10,942 nt of DNA from Mucidula mucida (lineage: Eukaryota; Basidiomycota; Agaricomycetes; Agaricales; Physalacriaceae), in NCBI GenBank assembly GCA_015501055.1, contig JADNYV010001005.1:1-10942 (forward strand). Reading direction: 5' to 3'. The notes under the pieces are model-generated. The model was not told the origin of the DNA and did no database searches. It saw nothing but the letters and a program-made list of their open reading frames with translations. Positions 1 to 7,883 of the stretch are shown piece after piece; position 1 is the first letter of the stretch, and each line of letters starts with the position of its first letter. Made by a program: the position numbers and the translations under genes.

Positions 1-515
1 TGAACGCGAATACCGTTCTTGCAGAACTCGTACCATGTCCTTTTGAAGTATGTAAGTCCTTGTCCTTGCTGTCTGAGTAAAGTAGAGCCATTCCGACGGT
101 GTATGACGTCAGGAGGTTTCGGGGTCCAAGGTACCCAAACTGAGTTCTCAGAATATTCCTGTAACGTGGCGCTTCAGGATGTACATATGTATTCACTCAA
201 TATGTGCATCTCAACCCAAGTGAAGCTGCTCCAGCGCGCACCGTGGGATCGAAGGGAATCGAGCTCGGGGTTTAAGCTGTCCTCTGAATCTGGTTCCGAC
301 AAGCGTCTAGATTGCGTTATGCAGCAACTCAACGACCAGTGCGGGCCGATCACATGCGTCGTTTATATCATTTCTGGGGATTACCGGAGGTTAAGCGAAG
401 CGTAACTGTACGCAATACTAGATTCATCCCGTTCGAATGGAAGCGACCTGACCTGAATATCGACGCGATCAACACTGTATGGGTATGGGGTCCTGTTATG
501 GGAACACATTGTCGT
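1..515. other. No gene recognised; left edge of window
   Basis: Open frames here reach 128 codons, which is within chance at about 50% GC. The longest, on the plus strand near 19-405, has no methionine start, no motif I recognise and no intron signals that would join it to another exon. No tRNA-like A/B box pair was found; the GTTCGAATGG near 431 looks like half a B box but is not flanked by a pairing T-stem. The last bases (510-515, TGTCGT) are the candidate target duplication of the element that follows. Confidence 0.6.
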
Positions 516-553
516 AGGACCCTGGATAATACAGTGACATCGTTGATCCCAAA
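516..553 (+). repeat. Left terminal inverted repeat
   Basis: This is the reverse complement of 973-1010 with one mismatch (CAGTG here against CACTG in the partner). It is immediately followed by the first GTCGGACAT motif copy at 554. Confidence 0.85.
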
Positions 554-954
554 GTCGGACATAGAACGCAAAATTTGCCCCAAACCTGGAGGAAAAGTCG
601 GACATGGAGCTCTTTCCGCACCGCCTACCCTCATCCAGTGTACGGACATGGGGCGAGATGGGTGAGAAACCCTCATCCAGTGTCAGCTGGGTGTCGGACA
701 TGGTGTCAGCCACTATTGAGCGCTCCCAGGATGTAGCTGTTGGCTCAGCGGAAACTCTTCCAGCGGGAGGCCTTGCGGTTCGGGTGGCTCAGGCGATCGA
801 AACTTGTTGTAGACAGCCCGGAAAAATCTGAAAAGGGTCCATCTGACGGGAAATTTTGGGCGGAACCCTCATGCCAAAGTCGGACATGAAGCGATTTTTG
901 GGCCTGAACCTTGAGGAAAAGTCGGACACGGAAGGCCTAAGCCTGTCGGACATG
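554..954 (+). repeat. Seven dispersed copies of GTCGGACATG motif
   Basis: Copies lie at about 554 (ending ATA), 597, 640 (GTACGGACATG variant), 693, 879, 921 (GGACACG variant) and 945, all on the plus strand. Two are embedded in a longer direct repeat of about 60 bp: 551-610 and 876-936 both start AAAGTCGGACAT and end GAGGAAAAGTCGGACAYGG. A second small direct repeat, ACCCTCATCCAGTGT, occurs at about 627 and 669. The motif is absent from the rest of the window apart from chance partial matches, so it belongs to the element. Confidence 0.8.
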
Positions 955-972
955 AGGACGAAATTTTGGGAA

Positions 973-1010
973 TTTGGGATCAACGATGTCAGTGTATTAT
1001 CCAGGGTCCT
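973..1010 (-). repeat. Right terminal inverted repeat
   Basis: Inverted partner of 516-553. Two further bases (CA, 1011-1012) separate it from the TGTCGT that matches the left flank. Confidence 0.85.
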
Positions 1011-1018
1011 CATGTCGT

Positions 1019-3673
1019 TGAAGCTTCTGGGTCGAGCCACCTATCAGTTCAGGAAACATTGGCAAACTCGGAGAATGCGGGGATACGTTACGATAGGCGT
1101 ACTGAATTTTTAGAAGCAGCATGACCATGGAAAAGCGGCAACAATTAAATTCCTCGCTATGTCATATGATAGTACTTAGTTGAAGGGTTTAGATTGACAA
1201 GACGACGCCCCAGTCACGGTGACGTGGTGGGCTTTGAGCTCTCCCGTTTCCATATCTCCCAGCAAGGCTCACGGGGCTGGCGCTGGGCCCTAATCGTAGA
1301 CGAGGAGTCAACAACGGGATGCCCATACCAGAAAAGAAGGCACCTTTCCCAGATTAGGTTGTCGTAAGCCCCATTTATCCATAAAATCGTTATAGGGCGC
1401 TACATAGCGAGCGGCGGAGTAAGACTTAGAGAAAGCATCCGTTGGTCCTAGTTTGACTAAAGTTCTGGAAAGCGTGCACGCCACAGCAACTGTCCTCGAC
1501 AGAATATTGCTTAAACCGTTATAGACCTATGGACGGGCCTGATGAATAGTATACAGCTTGTTACGTTTGCCAGGTAGAAATGCCGTATTGTGGGACTTGT
1601 CTGGGCTTCGACATTAACGTGTGAAGAATGAGTAGTCGCATCCAGCTCGGTAGACAGAATGGACCCGGGCGCCCTAGAACACATAAGACGAGTAACAAAT
1701 CACATGGAGGAAGACGTTTCGAGAGTGAGGAAGTAAAGAAACTTGGTCGACCCGGGCAAGGTTCAGCAGGCTCGCGAACGGAGACTGCCATAGTGTATTT
1801 GGAGTACGGAATCAGTGTGGATGGCGATACACGCCATATAGACAAAAACAGATGCCTTGGCTGGTGTCGGTGAGAATCGACGACAACGCTAATGCAAGCC
1901 GAAAACTAATACGCAGCGGAGGAGGTGAATCGCCACCTAAATAGATGAGCTCAAGTCTGCTACCAACAGAGGACCCTGTCAGACCAACGGAACTCGAGCG
2001 TTACTAGAGTTCTCACCCCGAAAAAACCGTTCCATAATCATACATCGGGAGTACGTATGGCGCGACGGAGCTGTGGCTATGCCGTCTGTGTGCCAGGAAT
2101 CGTTCCCCCCGGAGCAAGGATGGTGTCATAAGCCTCGATATGTGGTGGCACTGGAACCTATAAACCTCGAACATCGAACAAATATAGATTTGGCCCCACT
2201 GACAGCAGATGCCGGCCGGGGCATGACATTGAATCGGAAGCGATTGCACAACCACGGTCTGTATGTTATCGACGCCTAGCGGCAACAAAACTGCTCTGAA
2301 CTGGAAGTTCCCCTCGTAATATAGATGACTTCCGAGTGTCACGGCAGAAGGTCTCACAGGGGGCCAGTCGACGTCGTGGCACTTTTGCCACTGAGGTGAT
2401 ACCGCGTTAACAAGACTGAAACCTTTACTCTTTGGTGTTAATAGACGGGTACTGTATAAGGCAAGGCATACATTCGTTGCAATAGGCTTAGAGTTCCGGG
2501 TGCGCTGAAGAGAAAGACAGGATCCGGTAATGCTGATTGGTGAACACTAAGCGAGGATATTGAATACGTCGGTTTCCAAACGCGCTTGGCGATGAACTGG
2601 GCCTAAGAATTCATTCAGACAGCTCATTCAGGGAAGTAAAGTGAGAAACGGACAGGGTCAGACGTCTTCCTCACCTGAGGTTAAGCACTCTGTTTCTACT
2701 GGTCGGCAATACCGAGGAGAAGAGACAAGGAGTCTATGGCCACAACATATGCACACAAACGTTCTGTAATGCGTTTAAAAAAGTTAGTGTTCGGACGTTC
2801 GAACTGTGGCTTAAAATTACAAACTTCTATCACACGAGGCTTGAGGATAGTCTCACAGCCTCAAGATTCTATACTCGCACTGACTAGCCTGAAATGTGCA
2901 AGTGGCGTCGGCGGAACGACTGCGTCCGCGCTTTTACGCTGGATCGTGGAAGCTCTCCCGACCTAGACGTCAAAAAAGGAATACAGGTTCAAAAGATGAG
3001 ATAGCGACTCGAGGTCCCACTAGGCACGAACTTGGGAAAACTGCAGCGAAGTGGGGCAGCACGCGGGTCACGTCTGAATGTTGAACTGTGGCAATCTCCG
3101 GCCCAAGGGACTCAGGCACAGATTTAGAAGCATCTTCTTGATGCGTACAAGTGAAGAGTTTTTGAGCTGTCAGGAGCACAAGCACGGTTCACGCGTCGTA
3201 GAATTCTTCCACCCGGAGTATAGCGCAGGAACCTGAAAAGCTGAAAGTGCGCTTTTTCGATCCCTGACCGCGAGACCGCGATGACGCCTTCTGCTACCGT
3301 ATTAATGTAGAGTTCAAAGATGACTTCACCAACACGTTCTGAACTTGAAACACTGGAGGAGCACCGGAAATGCTGTTAATAGTCATCGGTGCCAGCGGCT
3401 TATCGTCACTTTGCATAGAGTACAGCAATCACTGCTCGGCGAGTCGAAGAGAATGCGGGCATACCGGTGCATTACTGCGGTCGTTACATAGAAATGTCAT
3501 TCGTCAACGGTTCATGTAGAAATGGAGTAGCTTGGTTTTGGATACACAGCGACGAACGGCAATTCATGTGCCGTATCCCGAACGCCTTGGTCTAAAAGAA
3601 ATCGTATGACTTCGATTATGGCCACGGAACATGGGAACATGGAGCACTGACTAGAAATTCTTCAAAGTATGGG
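1019..3673. other. Gene-free stretch, nothing recognisable
   Basis: No open frame exceeds about 115 codons and none shows a family motif, a run of conserved residues or a plausible exon chain with the short-intron signals seen in the two real genes. The two frames facing each other near 1561-1873 are arginine/proline-rich by composition only. Small hairpins such as GTGGCA-CTTT-TGCCAC at 2376-2391 and a doubled GACCGCGA near 3265 are at the level expected by chance. No tRNA, rRNA or poly-A/T promoter tract was seen. Confidence 0.55.
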
Positions 3674-4683
3674 TCAATGGTGCCGCGGGTCTCTCTTGGG
3701 ATCGATGACAAGCCCTTGGAGTCCTGGGTCGTTGCTGAACATACGGTCAAGGTGATCATTACCCCGCTCGTCGGGGTTCTTGGGGAGGAGTCTATAGGCG
3801 TATGATAGGCCAAGGGCGACCACCCTACTTCCGATCCACTGCGCCAAAGGCAGTACAGGACATAGACCCATGAGGTCTTTGACATCCCAGTAGTCGCGAT
3901 GTTCCGTGATACGACCTTGTTCGTTGAACGAAAGTCTAGTAATGATTTGAAGTTTGAAATGGAAAGGAGAGGGGAACATAAATGAGGTTCCGGGAACAGC
4001 AATGGACGGGCATCCTGGGTGATAGTTTGGTGAGGCCATGAGTTCGTTATGGTGGGCGCCAATGATATGGTGGTGGCGGCTACGTCGACGTATGGCCGGG
4101 AAGCTCAGCGCGGCGGTAGGGTTGCCATCGATGTGTATCTCCGGAAGAAACAGAAGATTCAATGTATGTTCCACGATGGCTTGTTTTTGTCCGTCTAACG
4201 CCCAACGGTTAGATGATTCGCCGAACATCGGAAACGATATAACGTACCGAAACTTTCGTGTTCACTGACAGTTCCAACATCATTCCAAGCGCGTAACACT
4301 TGGAAGATGGGATCTTTGACAAAATCTGGTGGCTGGAGGTGTAATAATGTGTAGAAGACTGCCAGCGGTCGGGGTACGTCAAGACCGTGAATTTTTCTTC
4401 CTAACTTGAAGATATTGTGTATAACGGTTCGAGACGAGGCAGAAAGTGCGGGGTTTTGATATCTGGAGCAAATTAGAACACCGCCTTTCAATGAGAAAGA
4501 AGATCTTACGCTGAACATAATTAGTACATGTGACTTGAGCAAAGAAGATAACTCACTGGCACTGGGCTCGTAGAAGCGGTCGAGGATGTCAGAGGAAAGC
4601 TCCGCCTCCCCATATATCGTGTAGCAGACTTCAAGAGCCCGTTCATGAATGGAGATGATTGGCATAGCTAAGTCATCTCTCAT
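3674..4683 (-). CDS. Fungal SigF-like NTF2-like domain protein, 287 aa
   Basis: A conserved fungal protein of the NTF2-like/SnoaL-like fold, recalled as the SigF-like group; its role is not known. Exons in transcript order are 4683-4557, a single base at 4510, 4462-4248 and 4194-3674. The start at 4683 (MRDDL) is chosen because family similarity begins there; the frame is open further upstream to 4986, but that part runs into a repeat. Family-like stretches are FYEPSATYQNP (residues 37-47), SSRTVIHNIFKLGR, DVPRPLAVFYTLL, ESFDGQKQAIVEHTLN (112-127), SPFHFKLQIITRLSFNEQGR and HRDYWDVKDL (213-222), followed by PLAQWIGSR (230-238). A low-complexity Arg/His-rich linker spans about residues 146-165. 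There are no frameshifts. There is no signal peptide; the hydrophobic stretches in the C-terminal part are short. The exon chain is firm, the family name moderately so. Confidence 0.8.
4195..4247 (-). other. Intron 3 of the NTF2-like gene
   Basis: This 53-nt intron has donor GTACGT, branch ATCTAAC and acceptor GTTAG on the minus strand. Removal joins ESF-D-GQKQAIVEHTLN through an Asp codon (G plus AC). Reading through it meets a stop at its end. Confidence 0.9.
4463..4509 (-). other. Intron 2 of the NTF2-like gene
   Basis: This 47-nt intron has donor GTAAGA, branch-like TTCTAAT and acceptor CTCCAG on the minus strand. It starts one base after the acceptor of intron 1. Both introns must be removed, or both kept, for the frame to hold. 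Confidence 0.8.
4510..4510 (-). other. Candidate 1-nt exon (C) between two introns
   Basis: The minus strand reads TTCAG-C-GTAAGA here, so a single C is left when both neighbouring introns are removed. It forms the middle base of an ACA threonine codon (A at 4557, C at 4510, A at 4462), giving ...PSATYQNP..., which agrees with the recalled family pattern SATYENP. Dropping the C would shift the frame and soon end in a stop. A lost or miscalled base elsewhere in this exon junction is the main alternative. Confidence 0.7.
4511..4556 (-). other. Intron 1 of the NTF2-like gene
   Basis: This 46-nt intron has a perfect donor GTGAGT, branch TACTAAT and acceptor TTCAG on the minus strand. It follows exon 1, which ends after the first base of codon 43. 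Confidence 0.8.
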
Positions 4684-4937
4684 CGAAGTATAACTCGTAT
4701 TTTTGAAGAGTTCTCCTGACCTTCGGGGAGGAGAGGCAGCAGGTATCATCCTCCAGGTGGCAGAGATAAGAAAGAACCGAGCAAGCCCACAGCGGCCACG
4801 ATATAAGTAGCTCCCAAGGCCATTCTGCACATGAAATCGATGATGAGAGCCAAGAATCACGTACACCCGCGTTCTGTGCGGTGGCTCGGAGGAAGACCCG
4901 GTAACCCTAACCCGATCTACTGCGTCGATCATGTTTA
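4684..4937 (-). promoter_or_regulatory. Probable promoter/5' UTR of the NTF2-like gene
   Basis: This is the 254 bp between the chosen start codon and the foldback element. On the minus strand, TTATAT at about 4801-4806 is a weak TATA-like match some 120 bp upstream of the ATG. The start context (CTTCGATGAGA) is weak. No other site is recognisable. The foldback arm begins at the far edge, so the insertion could have reshaped this promoter. Confidence 0.3.
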
Positions 4938-5130
4938 CTATGGATCCCATCAACTTGCAAAATTCCCAACAACTTGCAAAATCCACTCGATCACGCCTTT
5001 AACACACAATTTTTGTACCGGATCTTCGCGGGATAGACTTGATTGTGTAGTTTTCATCGGACTAGAAAAAAACCAGATGGAAATCCGTTGACTACTCGTT
5101 GAGATACGCGCAGAGTGTAAACATTTGATC
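4938..5130 (+). repeat. Left arm of the foldback element
   Basis: Inverted partner of 5478-5675. Near its outer end it contains CAACTTGCAAAAT twice (4951-4963 and 4970-4982), a 19-bp-spaced tandem pair typical of subterminal repeats. Confidence 0.85.
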
Positions 5131-5477
5131 ACCATGTTTTTCAAGGTCTACAGTGGGATATGACAAGAGATAAGTTCTGGGGAGAGCATATGTAGTACAT
5201 ATAGCATCAATACAGGCTTCTTGCACATCTCCGAGCCTGTGAAACCCATGGAGAGATGTTAGTAGCCTGGTAAACGTCCGAGGCGGCGAATGTCACGTAG
5301 TGTGACTCTGCTTAAGTTTGTCACGAAAAATCATGGAACACATCGTCTATAATGTCCTGCGCGTCTGGCTCCACCGGAGCTCCTAGCATAAAGCTTATAT
5401 AGCCTTTTCAATGCTTTACAGCAGCACCGAGGGGCGTCCGTTCAATGGTCATCACAGCAGTGCTCAATTCAGATACA
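5131..5477. other. Spacer of the foldback element
   Basis: This spacer has no open frame of note. It holds two small perfect inverted repeats: ATATGTA-G-TACATAT at about 5188-5203, and ACAGGCT/AGCCTGT around a 15-nt loop at about 5212-5241. Their function is unknown and either may be chance. Confidence 0.5.
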
Positions 5478-5675
5478 GATCAAATGTTTACACCCTGTCC
5501 GGCGCGTATCTCAACGAGTGGTAAACGGATTTCCGTCTGGTTTTTTTCTAGTCCGATGAAATTTACACAATCAAGTCTATCCCGCAAAAATCCGGGACAA
5601 AAATTATGTGTCTAAGGCGTGATCGAGTGGATTTTGCAGGTTGTTGGGAATTTTGCAAGTTGATGGGATCCATAG
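5478..5675 (-). repeat. Right arm of the foldback element
   Basis: Inverted partner of 4938-5130. It keeps the tandem TTGCAAAAT pair, one copy with a single change (TTTTGCAGG instead of TTTTGCAAG). Confidence 0.85.
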
Positions 5676-7783
5676 CACCCGTCCGTCTACTAAGAGACGA
5701 TCGTGAGTATCCCATCTTCTCTCGTTGAGTCGGTCTACGAGACTAAATCGACCGTGCAATGCTCAATATCACTGCAACCATAGACTCTCGACGAGAACAT
5801 CTTACCTATTTTTTGCAATCGCCTAACTGATGTGAAATTTCTTTCTCGCATTCTCTGACGCACACCACCATCCGCTGGACCGAGCTTCCCTAGAATATGA
5901 CCTCGAACACCCAAATTTGTAGGTGTTAGGACTCAGAAATTAGCCCTCAATATCTGAGCTCTCATTCAGGTTAGAGTTTATCCAGAGCTGGCAACACTCT
6001 GACTTGAAACCGGCGCTCTCCGTGTCGGACAGTCAAGTTCAATTGCATGATGCAACGGTTATACCAGTATTATGCTCCCTACAAACAATCAACATACACA
6101 TCTATCATCATGATGGCGATAGTACCCGGGCTTATTATGAAGTAAGTTGTACGAGCTCCCGTTTAAATACATGCCAGGGTTCCGGTTCTGTGGTGGCGAC
6201 AAGCGTCCACTGCAAATAAGTAACTTTGGCCAGACAGCTCATTCTTTCAAGATCCAATGCTTTCGAAGGAACCAACATCTACGCCCTTTACATTGAAGGC
6301 CACCATACTGGCGTGAGGCTGAAGGAGGAGGATAGGTTCAGCACGAGAGCATCATTACTCGAGGGAAAAACTAGAGTATCTAGCCGGTCTATCTTACGAC
6401 GATAATGGCTTTGTCGTCTGTTGTTATCAACAATGCCATCGTCGGATCACCATTGCAGGACGGGGTTCTCCTCCTTTCCCAATATGTCCCTCGAACGCAA
6501 AGCTCGCGACCCACGTTCTCCTGAGTCAACAACGGCAGTTATGACTATTGTTCCGTGCGTTCAGAATTCACCCTCCGACGTCGTCCAGTGGACTGATCTT
6601 GACTGTCCAAAGCAGTGCGTTGTGCTACTGCTTTATCTCGGACTAAACGGCCACTGTTTTGATGTCGTCCGGCCAATTCTTGTCAACGAGACAAAGCTGC
6701 ATTGTACAACTCAGGAGCTTTTTGCTGACTCTGTACGCCCTTATCTCGCAAAGTGGCGTAAATCGTCTTTCCTGATCTTCATCAAGGGTTTTAGTCGCAC
6801 CTCGACAGTATGCCGTTTGACGTAGATCCTAGGCATTTATGTCCGTAGGGTGCCACATCGGAAGTAGATCAGCCTGTGTATCCGTGATGCGTTGATGTGT
6901 ATTCAGGATACTCAAGATGTGTTAGGTGTTGGTCACCGAACACGAAACCATGTGTGCGTAGCTCAGGGCGCAAACATGTGCTCGTGAGGATCTCAACTTC
7001 ACAATAACGGACTTACAACCCCGAAGGAAATCATCTCGACAGACACCACTAAGACCCTCAAGTGATTGCGCGCCCAAACCCCGTATGAAGAATTGGCAAC
7101 CTGTTAGTTGGTGTATATATTTGACCCCCTCCCCTGCTCGCAATCTCCGTGAGTTTAACGCCGATAGGCCTGTCGACATTAGAGGACGCCTCGTCACTCC
7201 CTACTACACATGATGAATGACGGCTGGAGGATCATGCGGCCAACCAAGTCTTGTGTCAGGCAGACTCACTGCACCTTGTCGGGCGTTTGGGACAGGACGT
7301 TACCTTGTTCGTTGGAGCGCGATGCTGTTAGGCGCGCTCTTTGGGGTGCACCGGATACGACATGTCATTTCGCATTGGGCAAATTAAATCCGTTCTTGAG
7401 TATGTCACAAATTATGTACGTTCAGCCTGTCTAATCCGGTGCTGTAAGACGCCCATTCCGTTTCCATACATACTTACAGAGATTTCGAGATAGACGCCGA
7501 CTTCTTCAGTTCTTACATTGTCCTTGATCGGCGAATTCATCGACCGTCGCAGTCAAATTGTTCATCTTTCATAATTATAGCTGTATTGAGTGAATGCTCG
7601 TCGGACGGGAATGCCTGACTGTGACCATCTACGAAGTAGGTCGTTCCGTACATGAGGAAGTGTTGCAAAGAAGTGAGGAAACTTGATAGAGGAAGAGGCG
7701 AACATTTCTCAATTTCACTATGACACTAATAGGTTTAGCTCATGTCCTAGTCACAACTTAGGCCAAGCGGAATGAAGCTACTT
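5676..7783. other. Gene-free stretch, nothing recognisable
   Basis: The longest open frame, plus strand about 6421-6825 (134 codons), lacks a clear ATG start for its full length, has no family motif I know, and is no longer than chance predicts for a window this size. Frames near 6922-7197 (minus) and 7210-7434 (plus) are likewise unsupported. An AACACC/GGTGTT hairpin occurs near 5909-5930. The final few hundred bases should contain the NOP14 promoter, but I see no TATA box or pyrimidine tract that stands out. Confidence 0.55.
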
Positions 7784-7883
7784 AATGAAGTCCAACATCA
7801 TTATTAGAGATGTCGATCGGCTGAAGCCTCGAAAGCGATCGAAACCGGACCGAAGCGCCGAAAAATCTTTCTCGTCCTCCGTC

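Larger units (their letters stand above)
516..1012. mobile_element. Non-autonomous TIR element (MITE-like), about 0.5 kb
   Basis: The ends are inverted copies: 516-553 pairs with 973-1010 over 38 bp with a single mismatch (outer end AGGACCCTGGATAATACA). TGTCGT lies directly before the left end (510-515) and again at 1013-1018, after two extra bases on the right, so a 6-bp target duplication is possible but not perfectly flush. The interior codes for no transposase: open frames are short and both ends give the same meaningless peptide, as expected from inverted repeats. It carries seven copies of a GTCGGACATG-like motif, all in the same orientation, suggesting a subterminal transposase-binding array. 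I cannot assign a superfamily. It could also be the remnant of a larger element. Confidence 0.75.
4938..5675. mobile_element. Foldback element: 195-bp inverted arms around 347-bp spacer
   Basis: The left arm, 4938-5130, is the reverse complement of the right arm, 5478-5675, at about 92% identity by eye with one 5-nt indel near the inner end. Outer ends read CTATGGATCCCATC. The arms carry no convincing coding sequence and the spacer has no transposase-like frame. No target duplication is obvious (left flank GTTTA, right flank CACCC). It may be a foldback or long-TIR MITE, or two copies of a roughly 195-bp repeat inserted in opposite directions. A transcript across it could fold into a long double-stranded RNA stem (inference). 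Confidence 0.8.

Noticed and set aside
425..445. GTTCGAATGG resembling a tRNA B box
   Set aside because: The flanks do not pair as a T-stem and no A box or acceptor stem fits upstream.
1561..1873. Overlapping frames on both strands, Arg/Pro-rich with a GRPR AT-hook-like piece
   Set aside because: A single short GRPR in a random-looking frame is not an AT-hook protein, and both strands being open reflects the local absence of stops.
4902..4914. Telomere-like AACCCTAACCC next to the foldback element
   Set aside because: Less than two repeat units, which is expected by chance and not evidence of an interstitial telomere.
4684..4986. Upstream extension of the NTF2-like gene frame to an ATG at 4986
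   Set aside because: The extension runs into the foldback arm and has no family-like residues; similarity begins at MRDDL (4683).
2617..6245. CAGACAGCTCATTC present near 2617 and again near 6231
   Set aside because: A 14-bp match in a window this long has an appreciable chance of arising at random, and the flanks do not match.
6421..6825. 134-codon open frame on the plus strand
   Set aside because: The length is within chance expectation, no motif is recognised, no neighbouring exons were found, and no strong start context is present.
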